A stretch of DNA of 35,957 bases from CAYUEQ01 sp964443805 (GCA_964443805.1 CAYUEQ010000002.1:1-35957); one strand, 5' to 3'; shown: positions 1-7,288, counted from the first letter of the stretch. Numbers and translations are program-made. The notes: a model not told the origin generated them from the sequence alone.

Positions 1-1665
1 TTTTATTCTTTCAGTACCAAATCTTCTCATTAAATCATCTTCAAAAGATACAAAGAATTGAGTTGTTCCCGGATCACCTTGACGTCCAGAACGACCTCTT
101 AATTGGTTATCTATACGACGAGACTCATGTCTTTCTGTTCCGATTACATATAATCCGCCTAGTTCTTTAACACCTTTACCTAATTTAATATCAGTTCCAC
201 GGCCTGCCATATTAGTTGCAATAGTTACTGAACCTTGTTCTCCAGCTTTAGCTACTATTTCTGCTTCTCGTGCATGGTTTTTGGCATTTAATACTTCATG
301 AGGTATCTTAGCTTTTTTAAGTAAATTACTTAAATGCTCATTGGCTTCTACAGATATAGTACCTACTAGTATTGGTTGTTTTTTTTCATGAACTAATTTT
401 ATTGTATTAACAATAGCTTGGTATTTACCTTTTTCAGTAGCATAAACTAAGTCCGCTAAGTCTTCTCTTATAATAGGTTTATTTGTAGGTATTTGAAAAA
501 CATACATATTATATATATTTCTAAACTCTTCTTCTTCTGTTTTAGCTGTACCGGTCATTCCTGATAATTTATTATACATTCTAAATAAGTTTTGAAATGT
601 AATAGTTGCCATAGTTTTAGTTTCTTCATTAATTGTAACATTTTCTTTTGCTTCTATCGCTTGATGTAATCCTTCACTAAATTGTCGACCATGCATTAAT
701 CTACCAGTAAATTGATCCACTATAATTATTGCATCATCTTCAACAACGTAGTCGACATCATTTTTCATTCCATAGTTAGCTTTTAATGATTGGTTTATAT
801 GATGAACTAATGCTGAGTTATCTATATCATATAAGTTATTTAAATTAAATATTTTATCAATTTTTTTACTACCTTCAGCTGTTAATGAAACACTTTTATG
901 TTTCAAATCAATAGTGTAATCTTCTTCTTCTTTTAATTTTTTCACTGCTCGATCAGCTTCTATATATAAATGCTTAGAATTCATCTTACCACCAGAAATA
1001 ATTAATGGAGTTCTAGCTTCATCAATTAAAATAGAATCAACCTCATCGATAATTACATAGTTGGGTTTTCTCATTACTCGATGTTCTTCTTTTACCACCA
1101 TATTATCTCTTAAATAATCAAAACCAATTTCATTATTTGTAGAATAAACAATATCACAATCGTATACTTCTTTTTTTTCAGTTGGTGTTAAATCTCTAAT
1201 ATTTAGTCCAACTGTAAGACCTAAATATCTAAATATATCCCCAACATAATGACCTTGATCACGTTCTGCTAAGAATTCATTTACCGTAACAATATGAACA
1301 CCTTCACCTGATAGTGCATTTAAATATGCTGGCATTGTTGCCATTAATGTTTTACCTTCACCAGTTTTAAGTTCTGCTATATTACCATAGTGTAGTGCAA
1401 GTCCTCCAAGTATTTGAACAAAATACGGTTTTTCTTTAACAACTCGATATGCAGTTTCTCTAACAACTGCAAAAGCTGGAATGACTAGTTCCTCTAAATC
1501 AGTTCCATTTTCTAACAGCTCTCTAAATTCTATTGTTTTATTTTTTAATTCTTTATCACTTAAAGCTTCCATCTCTGCTTCTAGTTCCATTATTTGATTA
1601 GCAAGCTTTTCAAATCTCTTCATTTCTTTATATTCTATATCAAACATTTTTTTCAAAAAATTCAT
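1..1665 (-). CDS. secA: Protein translocase ATPase SecA (N-terminal 555 residues; 3' end outside the window)
   Basis: SecA is the motor ATPase that pushes unfolded preproteins through SecYEG. The visible protein starts MNFLKKMFDIEYKEMKRF and contains the Walker A region TGEGKTLMAT near residues 101-110, followed by NEFLAERD, YSTNNEIGFDYLRDN and the DEAD-like IDEVDSILIDEARTPLIISG, all SecA hallmarks. The frame is still open at the window edge, so roughly the last third (helical scaffold and C-terminal tail) is missing only because of the cut. The ATG at 1665 is preceded by AGGTGAT at good spacing. It lies downstream of hpf, as in Bacillus, but a terminator separates the two. No defect seen. 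Confidence 0.97.
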   Translation of the reverse strand, partial: MNFLKKMFDIEYKEMKRFEKLANQIMELEAEMEALSDKELKNKTIEFRELLENGTDLEELVIPAFAVVRETAYRVVKEKPYFVQILGGLALHYGNIAELKTGEGKTLMATMPAYLNALSGEGVHIVTVNEFLAERDQGHYVGDIFRYLGLTVGLNIRDLTPTEKKEVYDCDIVYSTNNEIGFDYLRDNMVVKEEHRVMRKPNYVIIDEVDSILIDEARTPLIISGGKMNSKHLYIEADRAVKKLKEEEDYTIDLKHKSVSLTAEGSKKIDKIFNLNNLYDIDNSALVHHINQSLKANYGMKNDVDYVVEDDAIIIVDQFTGRLMHGRQFSEGLHQAIEAKENVTINEETKTMATITFQNLFRMYNKLSGMTGTAKTEEEEFRNIYNMYVFQIPTNKPIIREDLADLVYATEKGKYQAIVNTIKLVHEKKQPILVGTISVEANEHLSNLLKKAKIPHEVLNAKNHAREAEIVAKAGEQGSVTIATNMAGRGTDIKLGKGVKELGGLYVIGTERHESRRIDNQLRGRSGRQGDPGTTQFFVSFEDDLMRRFGTERIK

Positions 1666-1694
1666 AGTCTTAATCACCTAATGGATATTGTATC

Positions 1695-1724
1695 ATAAAA
1701 ATAAAGAGTTTTCACTCTTTATTT
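1695..1724 (-). terminator. Rho-independent terminator of hpf
   Basis: On the minus strand a 10-bp stem (AAATAAAGAG / CTCTTTATTT, 6-nt loop) is followed by a T-rich run. The hpf stop codon lies inside the 5' arm. Confidence 0.75.
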
Positions 1725-2249
1725 GACGTTGATTATTCCGTAGTTACCGTCTTTTCTGACATATATAACCGATACACATTCTTCATCTATATTTTTAAAT
1801 ACAAAGAAGTCATGTCCTAGTAAATCCATTTGTAAGATTGCTTCTTCTTCGTTCATAGGTTTACTTTCGATATTTTTTCTTCTTATAATTTTTCTTTTCA
1901 CTTCATCGGGTTCTTCTTCAAAATCAAAATTGAAGTCTACTACATCAGATGTTTTATATTTATTATTTAATTTAGTTTTATTTTTTCTAATTTGTCTTTC
2001 GACTTTGTCTACTGCTATATCAATTGCTGCATATAAATCTGTATGTGATTCCTCTGCTCTTATTGTAACTTTATGAATAGGTATAGTTATTTCTATAATT
2101 TGTTGATAATCTTTAACTCTCGCTTTTACATGAGCAGTTATGTTATCTGCATCTTCAAAGTATTTATCAATTTTAGATAATTTTTTTTCCACATACTCTC
2201 TAATAGGTTTAGTAATTTTAATTTTGTCTCCGTGAATGTTTATTTTCAT
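1719..2249 (-). CDS. hpf: Long-form ribosome hibernation promoting factor
   Basis: 176 residues, the usual length of long HPF. The N-terminal ribosome-binding domain (about 1-100: MKINIHGDKIKITKPIREYV..., with ITAHVKARVKD and DLYAAIDIAVDKVERQIRK) is followed by an acidic linker and the C-terminal dimerisation domain (about 118-174), including NEEEAILQMDLLGHDFFVF. Such proteins dimerise 70S ribosomes into inactive 100S particles in stationary phase. The start ATG follows a strong AAGGAGG at 4-10 nt. It sits just upstream of secA and downstream of a cold-shock gene, matching the hpf-secA neighbourhood of Bacilli. A TATAAT-like -10 near 2310 may give it its own promoter. Confidence 0.95.
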   Translation of the reverse strand: MKINIHGDKIKITKPIREYVEKKLSKIDKYFEDADNITAHVKARVKDYQQIIEITIPIHKVTIRAEESHTDLYAAIDIAVDKVERQIRKNKTKLNNKYKTSDVVDFNFDFEEEPDEVKRKIIRRKNIESKPMNEEEAILQMDLLGHDFFVFKNIDEECVSVIYVRKDGNYGIINVK

Positions 2250-2319
2250 ATTTCATTCCTCCTTGTAAAAGTTATCTATATTATTTTAGATTACTTCTAT
2301 AAATAATTATATCATTTCT

Positions 2320-2347
2320 CAAAGAAAAAGACTACATTTTTGTAGTC
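2320..2347 (-). terminator. Rho-independent terminator of the cold-shock gene
   Basis: On the minus strand GACTACA-AAAA-TGTAGTC forms a 7-bp stem followed by TTTTTCTTTG. The csp stop codon (TAG) lies in the 3' arm. Confidence 0.85.
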
Positions 2348-2577
2348 GGAATAGCATCATTAACATCAACAGCTTGCAATCCTTTATCTGTCTCTATTAA
2401 AACAAACTCAACTTGGCGACCTTCTTTTAACGTTTTATAACCTTCTTTTTCTACTGCTGAATAATGAACGAAAATATCATCAGAATTTTCACAAGATATA
2501 AAACCATATCCTTTTTCGTTATTAAACCATCTAACTTTTCCTCTTTTGCTATTACCTATTTTTTCTTTATGAGTCAT
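2332..2577 (-). CDS. Cold-shock domain protein (CspA family)
   Basis: 81 residues. A single cold-shock (OB-fold) domain covers about 13-76, with GKVRWFNNEKGYGFI (RNP1, KGYGFI) and DIFVHYSAV (RNP2). Family members bind single-stranded RNA/DNA and act as RNA chaperones. Compared with the usual 65-70 residues there is a 12-residue charged N-terminal extension (MTHKEKIGNSKR); the start is supported by AGGTGGTGAG about 10 nt upstream of the ATG. It is transcribed divergently from agrB. Its promoter has an 11-bp upstream element that recurs before agrB, so it could belong to the same regulon (inference). Confidence 0.93.
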   Translation of the reverse strand: MTHKEKIGNSKRGKVRWFNNEKGYGFISCENSDDIFVHYSAVEKEGYKTLKEGRQVEFVLIETDKGLQAVDVNDAIPTTKM

Positions 2578-2622
2578 TTTTTCTTACTCACCACCTATTG
2601 TTTAATTTTTTACTACATGCCA

Positions 2623-2651
2623 ATAATAACAAAACGTTTTTTTGGTTTCAA
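2623..2651 (-). promoter_or_regulatory. Promoter of the cold-shock gene, with upstream motif at 2656-2666
   Basis: On the minus strand TTGAAA (2646-2651) and TATTAT (2623-2628) are separated by exactly 17 bp. Four bases upstream of the -35 is the 11-bp sequence TTTCAGACAAT (2656-2666 read on the minus strand), found again upstream of agrB. Confidence 0.65.
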
Positions 2652-2743
2652 CAAAATTGTCTGAAATACCCAATAACTATAATAGAATGTTTTTTTAATA
2701 GTTTTATTAACCTTTTGTTTAATCTTAATACCTTTTTAAACGT

Positions 2744-2790
2744 TTTCAGACAATATCCGACAAATTACTATATTTGTTTGTTAATATAAT
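2744..2790 (+). promoter_or_regulatory. Predicted agrBD promoter with possible AgrA (LytTR) operator
   Basis: TTTCAGACAAT (2744-2754) is followed one helical turn later by a similar unit, TCCGACAAA (2756-2764). A TATAAT -10 lies at 2785-2790. The expected -35 position (about 2762-2767) has no recognisable hexamer, which suits an activator-dependent promoter. The same 11-mer stands in inverted orientation at 2656-2666 before the csp promoter. That AgrA binds here is inference. Confidence 0.5.
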
Positions 2791-2808
2791 GTTAAATAAG
2801 GAGCAGTA

Positions 2809-3432
2809 ATGAGAGATAAAGTATTGAATTTTGCAATTAAAATTATAAGAGATAAATATAACTATAATAATAGGAGAATAGCTGAGTTAAAATACGGCTT
2901 ACATTGTATGTATACTTTAATAACTAAATTTATTGTTATATCGGCTATAGCATTAATTTTAGGTATTTTAAAATCATATTTGATCTTTATATTTTTTTAT
3001 AATTGTTTAAGAATGCAAGGTGTTGGTTTTCATGCAAACACAAATTTGCAATGTTGGATTTTAAGTATAATTACATTTATAAGTTTTCCCTTATTGTCTT
3101 TATCAATTGAAGTAAATATAATTATACAGTTAATTATTTCTTTACTTTTTTCTTTGATTTTAATTCGTTATGCTCCTGCAGATACAGAAAAAAGGCCAAT
3201 TATAAACTCGAACATAAGAAAAAGAAAAAAAATAATGATGTTTTTTATATGTTTAGTTTATATTATTACAATGATGTTTAGTACGAGTCAATTTTTAAAT
3301 AATATTTTAATGTTTGCTTTAATTTGTGAAGCATTATTCATTAATCCATTCATATATAAGTTATTTAACCAAAAATATAATAATTACAAATATTATATTA
3401 TAAAAGAAAGTGGAAAGGAGGTATTAAATTGA
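2809..3432 (+). CDS. agrB: AgrB-like accessory gene regulator protein (pheromone precursor-processing membrane endopeptidase)
   Basis: 207 residues, very hydrophobic, with about four to six membrane segments. The catalytic pair of the AgrB family is present: His75 and Cys82 in GVGFHANTNLQC, with the same seven-residue spacing as His77/Cys84 of Staphylococcus aureus AgrB. A second family signature, RYAPADTEKRPI, is at about 124-135. AgrB cuts the C-terminal tail off AgrD at the membrane and closes the peptide into a ring. The ATG has AAGGAG (2798-2803) upstream. The stop overlaps the agrD start by 4 nt, so translation is coupled. The gene runs head-on to replication, unlike nearly all neighbours. 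Confidence 0.95.
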   Translation: MRDKVLNFAIKIIRDKYNYNNRRIAELKYGLHCMYTLITKFIVISAIALILGILKSYLIFIFFYNCLRMQGVGFHANTNLQCWILSIITFISFPLLSLSIEVNIIIQLIISLLFSLILIRYAPADTEKRPIINSNIRKRKKIMMFFICLVYIITMMFSTSQFLNNILMFALICEALFINPFIYKLFNQKYNNYKYYIIKESGKEVLN

Positions 3433-3551
3433 TAGATATGTTAGCATCAATGTTAGTAACATTGGGCGATGTAGGAAAAGATAGTAATTCAACATTTTCA
3501 TTTAAAATATGGAATGAAGAACCAGAATGTCCTAAATCATTAATTAAATAA
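3429..3551 (+). CDS. agrD: AgrD-like cyclic peptide pheromone precursor, predicted lactone type
   Basis: A 40-residue ORF starts with TTG at 3429, six bases after a near-perfect AAAGGAGGT (3414-3422) and overlapping the agrB stop. Three AgrD parts are visible: an N-terminal amphipathic leader (MIDMLASMLVTLGDVGKD), a core (NSTFSFKIW) and an acidic recognition tail (NEEPECPKSLIK), comparable to DEVEVPKEL in S. aureus AgrD. Placing the AgrB cut after Trp28 leaves Ser24 exactly four residues before the new C terminus, where AgrD proteins normally have Cys. The predicted ring is Ser-Phe-Lys-Ile-Trp closed by an ester. Staphylococcus intermedius-group AIPs also use Ser; Lactobacillus plantarum LamD makes a CVGIW thiolactone. 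The extent of the exocyclic tail cannot be read from sequence. No alternative Cys lies near the core. Confidence 0.9.
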   Translation: MIDMLASMLVTLGDVGKDSNSTFSFKIWNEEPECPKSLIK

Positions 3552-3576
3552 AAGCGTTATAATAACGCTTTTATTT
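3546..3576. terminator. Bidirectional terminator between agrD and agrC
   Basis: A perfect 14-bp stem (AAATAAAAGCGTTA / TAACGCTTTTATTT, 3-nt loop) with A/T tracts on both sides serves the two convergent transcripts. It contains the agrD stop and overlaps the agrC stop. Confidence 0.9.
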
Positions 3577-4851
3577 TTGAGTTACAATAATAGTTGTAAA
3601 TAAATCATTAATAATTTCGCTTTTAATAATTATTTTATTTTTATTTATTAATTTATATAAAGAAAATATTCCTATTCCACTATTTCTTTTTTTAGTAGAG
3701 TAATCTTTTGTTCCTAAACATTCTAAATCAATATCATTTATAAAAGGATTGCTTATTCTTATGATAAGCTGGTTTTTTTCTTCCTCTATACATATATATA
3801 CAAACTTTTCTTTACAATCTTTAGCTGCTTCTAATGCATTATCTAATGTAATTGAAATAGCATCTGATAAGTTATCATATACAGACATATCTAGATTGTC
3901 TAAATAATCAGTTTTTAATGTCGTCTCTATATGACAAACTATGTCTAATTTTTTAGCTATTAACAATTTTAATTGTATTAGCCCTTGTAAATTATTTGGT
4001 ATTTCATCTATATTAGTAATCCATTCATATTCTTTGTTATATTTTTTTATCTTTTCTTTTATTAATTCTTTTACTTTATTATCTCCAATTACTTTAACAG
4101 ATAATAAGTCGTTGATAAGATTATGTTTTAAAATACGATAATCCTCTCTTACGTGTTCAAAATAGCTGTTTCTTTCAAGTAAAAAATTATATCTTTCTAA
4201 AAGTTTAGATTCTTTTATTGCGTTATATAAAATTGTTACAATAAATATAAAAATTATACAACAAGAAATAATGGAAATAATAAAAATATCCATTCTTGTA
4301 TAATCAATACTATAAATAATCAACATTAAAAAGACTAAGAAAAATAATACGAATAAGATAAAATTTAAATAATTGTTTTTTAATATATATTCATTTAAAA
4401 TTTTGCGATTAAAGTGTTTTTTATAAAACACAAAAATAATTAGAGTTAAATATAAAATTAATATTGAATACAAAGCTTGGCACTGTAGATTTAAATTTAA
4501 GATTTCTATACTATTTATACTTATCACTTTTAAACCTTGAATGACTATAAATTCCATTATAATTGCAAATAAAAATATTAATGTTGTATAAAATATTGAT
4601 GTTTTTAAATTACTTTTAAAAATACGCTTATTTAAAGTAATTGTTAAAAAATAACTTATTAAAAATCTATATATATTAGTCTTATTATAATAAAAATTTA
4701 TCATATCAAAAACTGCAATTAAAATTATTGTTAAAATTCCATCAATCTTTAAATTCATTTTTTTGTTAATACAAATTCCAAAACATTTAGTGTAAACTAT
4801 TTCAGATAAGATTATGAAAACAAACACATATAAAACTTCAATTAGATTCAT
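3571..4851 (-). CDS. agrC: AgrC-like sensor histidine kinase (GHKL type)
   Basis: 426 residues. The first about 210 form six or seven membrane segments, as in AgrC pheromone receptors. A coiled linker leads to the dimerisation/phosphotransfer segment with His243 in RILKHNLINDLL, in place of the usual R-H-D motif. The ATPase domain has an N box (DNALEAA, 337-343) and a G box (SGIGIFSLYKL, 391-401). The family senses the extracellular cyclic peptide and phosphorylates AgrA. The start overlaps the end of agrA by 14 nt, so the pair is translationally coupled in the order A-C, opposite to the common B-D-C-A operon. Specific pairing with the adjacent AgrD product is inferred from location. Confidence 0.9.
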   Translation of the reverse strand: MNLIEVLYVFVFIILSEIVYTKCFGICINKKMNLKIDGILTIILIAVFDMINFYYNKTNIYRFLISYFLTITLNKRIFKSNLKTSIFYTTLIFLFAIIMEFIVIQGLKVISINSIEILNLNLQCQALYSILILYLTLIIFVFYKKHFNRKILNEYILKNNYLNFILFVLFFLVFLMLIIYSIDYTRMDIFIISIISCCIIFIFIVTILYNAIKESKLLERYNFLLERNSYFEHVREDYRILKHNLINDLLSVKVIGDNKVKELIKEKIKKYNKEYEWITNIDEIPNNLQGLIQLKLLIAKKLDIVCHIETTLKTDYLDNLDMSVYDNLSDAISITLDNALEAAKDCKEKFVYICIEEEKNQLIIRISNPFINDIDLECLGTKDYSTKKRNSGIGIFSLYKLINKNKIIIKSEIINDLFTTIIVTQK

Positions 4852-5557
4852 CTTTTACTACCTTAGTTTTATATTTTCTAGATAAAAAATCAACTACTTC
4901 TCCAGTATCTAAAATAAAATTCCCTGTTTTCCAATTATATTTAACTACTCTATTCTTGTTAACAATACAAGATCTATGACAAAATGAAAATCTAGAATCC
5001 AGTTTTTCCATAATATCAATTAAAGACATATTTATATAAAATTTGTTTGTAGTTGTTCTAATGATTAACTTTCTTTCGTTTTTATCTCGATAAATATATA
5101 GAATATCTTTTAAATATATTTGTAAATTGATACTTCTAGTGCTATATTTAAACATTTTATTGTCTTGTTTTGTCATAGCGATTAGTTTAATACTATCTGA
5201 TAATTGTTTATCCATTTCATTAAACTTTTCGATAAATGTAAAGATGTTATGAATTTTTCGATGAACGCTTTCAAACATTTTATCATGACTTGTAAGAAAA
5301 ATGATTTCACTATTCCAATCTTTTTTTCTTATGTGCTTTGCTATTTCTATACCGGAAATACTGTTTTTTAGTTCTATATCTAATATATATATAGTTTTTT
5401 TACTTAAATCGCTAATTCTTTTTTCTAGTTTTGAGTTATATGATGTATAAATTTCAATATTAACCTGCTCTAATATATTCGTTAAAGTTTTTCTAATAAT
5501 CTTTTTTATTTTATCTTGATAAAAAATTTCATCTTCAACAATGATAATATCTAACAC
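4838..5557 (-). CDS. agrA: AgrA-like response regulator (REC + LytTR DNA-binding domain)
   Basis: 239 residues from the GTG at 5557, which follows AAAGGTGAT at 5-nt spacing and gives MLDIIIVEDEIFYQDK. The frame stays open 13 codons further, to an ATG at 5596 that lacks a ribosome site. Receiver domain: acidic pair E8-D9, phosphoacceptor Asp60 in IYILDIEL, Thr/Ser at FLTS (87-90) and Lys near 111. The LytTR domain covers about 140-235 (IYLKDILYIYRDKNERKLII..., SFCHRSCIVNKNRVVKYNW). Family members bind short direct repeats upstream of weak promoters. The likely targets are agrBD and perhaps csp (see the repeated 11-mer). It has its own promoter and is co-transcribed with agrC. Confidence 0.93.
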   Translation of the reverse strand: MLDIIIVEDEIFYQDKIKKIIRKTLTNILEQVNIEIYTSYNSKLEKRISDLSKKTIYILDIELKNSISGIEIAKHIRKKDWNSEIIFLTSHDKMFESVHRKIHNIFTFIEKFNEMDKQLSDSIKLIAMTKQDNKMFKYSTRSINLQIYLKDILYIYRDKNERKLIIRTTTNKFYINMSLIDIMEKLDSRFSFCHRSCIVNKNRVVKYNWKTGNFILDTGEVVDFLSRKYKTKVVKDESN

Positions 5558-5586
5558 AAAATCACCTTTTACCCAACAATAGCTAA

Positions 5587-5615
5587 AGTATAACATTAAT
5601 GGTAAAAATTGGCAA
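5587..5615 (-). promoter_or_regulatory. Promoter of agrA-agrC
   Basis: TTGCCA (5610-5615) and TATACT (5587-5592) on the minus strand are spaced by exactly 17 bp, about 30 nt before the GTG. It resembles a housekeeping promoter and lacks the 11-mer of the agrB promoter, suggesting constitutive receptor/regulator synthesis. Confidence 0.7.
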
Positions 5616-5631
5616 TTGTTTAATAAAAAAA

Positions 5632-6279
5632 TTAAGTTATATAGTTTATTAATTGTGAGTTGTCTTCAAACTTAGATATTTTAATTTTTAATTTTTTTTC
5701 CAAAATATTACTTATTTTTTTAATTTCTTGTTTATTACCATATGCAATTATAAAAGGTTTTTTATCTTTTTTATTTAACACTAACTTTGATATTATGTCA
5801 GTAACTATTTTTAAATATTGTTTAGATGTTAAAAAAGTTGATTTTTTAACTCTTTTTTTGGTTTTTAATGTTTTTTGATAATAAAATATTTCTGTGTAAT
5901 CCGGGTTTATATTTAGTAATATTTTGTTTTCTTCATTAATTTTTTTTAAAATTTTGGTCTCTTTATATATTATTATTTTGTTAAAAGACATCGCTTTAAA
6001 CATATTAATTATCATTTGTTTTTCGAGTGGTGTTGTAAAAGAATTAACAATGACAGTTACATTATTATTAAATATAGAATTATTTAATTTATGTTTTTTA
6101 ATAATTTTATTCAATAAATTTAAAAAATGCTTATAACTATACACTTTACCGTTTACGACAGTTTTATATTTATTTTTTTCTTCATTAAAATAAATAGTGT
6201 CTTCTTTAATTAAATTATCGTTTTTTTTTATATATATTTTATCGTTTGTTATGTGCATCATTATATTCTTTTTAATCAT
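5632..6279 (-). CDS. Shrunken, divergent MreB/Mbl-like (actin-fold) protein
   Basis: 215 residues, Lys/Ile/Asn-rich; function not certain. It follows spoIIID after 12 nt, the place of mbl in Bacilli. Two stretches can be aligned by eye with MreB: VTVIVNSFTTPLEKQMIINM then FNKIIIYKETKILKKI (about 74-115) against MreB 'VMVCVPSGITxVEKRAVxxA...VyLIEEPMAAAIG', and KILLNINPDYTEIFYY against 'MVVDIGGGTTEVAVIS'. The phosphate-binding glycines are gone: NPDYTE replaces GGGTTE and HITNDKIYI replaces DLGTANTLV. About 110-120 residues are missing relative to the usual 330-345. It probably does not bind ATP normally. It could instead be an unrelated spore protein. Homology to MreB is inference from weak similarity plus synteny. 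Confidence 0.5.
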   Translation of the reverse strand: MIKKNIMMHITNDKIYIKKNDNLIKEDTIYFNEEKNKYKTVVNGKVYSYKHFLNLLNKIIKKHKLNNSIFNNNVTVIVNSFTTPLEKQMIINMFKAMSFNKIIIYKETKILKKINEENKILLNINPDYTEIFYYQKTLKTKKRVKKSTFLTSKQYLKIVTDIISKLVLNKKDKKPFIIAYGNKQEIKKISNILEKKLKIKISKFEDNSQLINYIT

Positions 6280-6291
6280 TTCATCACTTTC

Positions 6292-6543
6292 TTATTTTAA
6301 TTTATTATATTTTTTTCGTGTTGCTTCTCCACCTCGATGGTGTCTTATTTCTAAGTGCTCTTTTAAAATTTCACTTACTTCTCTATGTTTATTAATATCT
6401 ATTTCTTTTAATCTTTCTTTTAAGTCTTTATGAACAGTACTTTTACTTACATTAAATTTTTTTGCTATTTCTCTAATTGTTTTTTTAGTTTTAATCATAT
6501 AATTTGCTTCTAATAATGTTCTTTCTATGATATTTTTTTTCAT
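6292..6543 (-). CDS. spoIIID: Sporulation transcriptional regulator SpoIIID
   Basis: 83 residues, close to the 93 of B. subtilis SpoIIID and similar along its length: ERTLLEANYMIKTKKTIREI, the helix-turn-helix AKKFNVSKSTVHKDL (about 27-41), RLKEI and the C-terminal HHRGGEATRKKY. SpoIIID is a small DNA-binding protein that turns mother-cell sigma-E genes on or off during engulfment. The ATG is preceded by AAGGGG at 8 nt, and this ribosome site lies in the 3' arm of a perfect 10-bp inverted repeat. It lies upstream of the MreB-like gene and downstream of spoIIQ, as in Bacillus. Confidence 0.96.
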   Translation of the reverse strand: MKKNIIERTLLEANYMIKTKKTIREIAKKFNVSKSTVHKDLKERLKEIDINKHREVSEILKEHLEIRHHRGGEATRKKYNKLK

Positions 6544-6551
6544 AATTCCAA

Positions 6552-6581
6552 CCCCTTAATATATTATATTTTATTAAGGGG
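6552..6581 (-). promoter_or_regulatory. Perfect inverted repeat over the spoIIID ribosome binding site
   Basis: CCCCTTAATA - 10 nt - TATTAAGGGG, a perfect 10-bp dyad ending 8 nt before the spoIIID ATG. In RNA its 3' arm holds the Shine-Dalgarno AAGGGG, so a read-through transcript would hide the ribosome site. The loop contains TATAAT (6563-6568), so the repeat could alternatively be an operator around a promoter -10. No U-tract follows, so it does not look like a terminator. Confidence 0.6.
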
Positions 6582-6617
6582 TATTAAGAACATTTGTTAG
6601 ATTATATGAAAAAAGGC

Positions 6618-7259
6618 TTATTCAGATAAGTCTTCTATTTTCATATTGTAAAATTCTATTGGATCTAATAATAATCCTTTATGATAAACTTCAAACAATA
6701 ATTGATTTTCACTAGTTGTGTCTATTTTGTTAGTACCACTTATACCGACTTTATCACCTTGATTAATTGCATTACCAACTTTTATATCGACATCTCCTAA
6801 GCTTTGATAGATAGTAGTTAAGTTTGTATTATGTTTAATTTCAACAATTTTTCCCAATAAATCATCTTCTTTTATATTAGACACTGTACCATCTAATACG
6901 GCAATAACATCAAATTGTTCTTGGTTTGAATATAGTACACCAGTACTTTGCATATAAGTGTTTTCATAATATATTATCGATTCTTGTTGTTGTTTTTCCT
7001 CAGCGTTTTTATTGTAGAAATTTTTAATAACTGTTATACCTTCATTTGTAAATGGTTTTATTATTTGCTTATCTTCTTCTACGTTTACAACTGGCACTGA
7101 TGGCTTATCAATTACATCGATCACTTCTTTTTCATTGTTATCAACACTAAATAACGAATTAAACGTTTTTCCTAATAGTATTATACTTAAAAACACAGCC
7201 GTTATTGATAAAGTGTAAATTGTTGGTACTACTATTTTTTTGAATTTTCTTTTGTCCAC
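6618..7259 (-). CDS. spoIIQ: SpoIIQ-like forespore protein (degenerate LytM/M23 domain)
   Basis: 213 residues starting at GTG (7259) after GGAAGGTGAT. One membrane segment (about 9-30) is followed by a linker and an M23-like fold (about 95-205): YYENTYMQSTGVLY, FDVIAVLDGTVSNIKEDDLLG, TTIYQSLGDVDIKVGNAINQGDKVG, NQLLFEVYHKG. SpoIIQ anchors in the forespore membrane and pairs with mother-cell SpoIIIAH across the septum for engulfment. Zinc ligands are lost: the HxH motif reads QLL and the first His position in TGVLYS is absent, so no peptidase activity is expected. A short hairpin with T6 (6600-6630) follows the stop. It lies between spoIID and spoIIID, as in Bacillus. Confidence 0.9.
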   Translation of the reverse strand: MDKRKFKKIVVPTIYTLSITAVFLSIILLGKTFNSLFSVDNNEKEVIDVIDKPSVPVVNVEEDKQIIKPFTNEGITVIKNFYNKNAEEKQQQESIIYYENTYMQSTGVLYSNQEQFDVIAVLDGTVSNIKEDDLLGKIVEIKHNTNLTTIYQSLGDVDIKVGNAINQGDKVGISGTNKIDTTSENQLLFEVYHKGLLLDPIEFYNMKIEDLSE

Positions 7260-7288
7260 ATAATCACCTTCCTACTAAAAGTTTGAGC

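Noticed and set aside
2464..2789. Two small plus-strand ORFs between csp and agrB
   Set aside because: They overlap csp on the opposite strand or the AT-rich promoter region and have no ribosome sites or codon signal.
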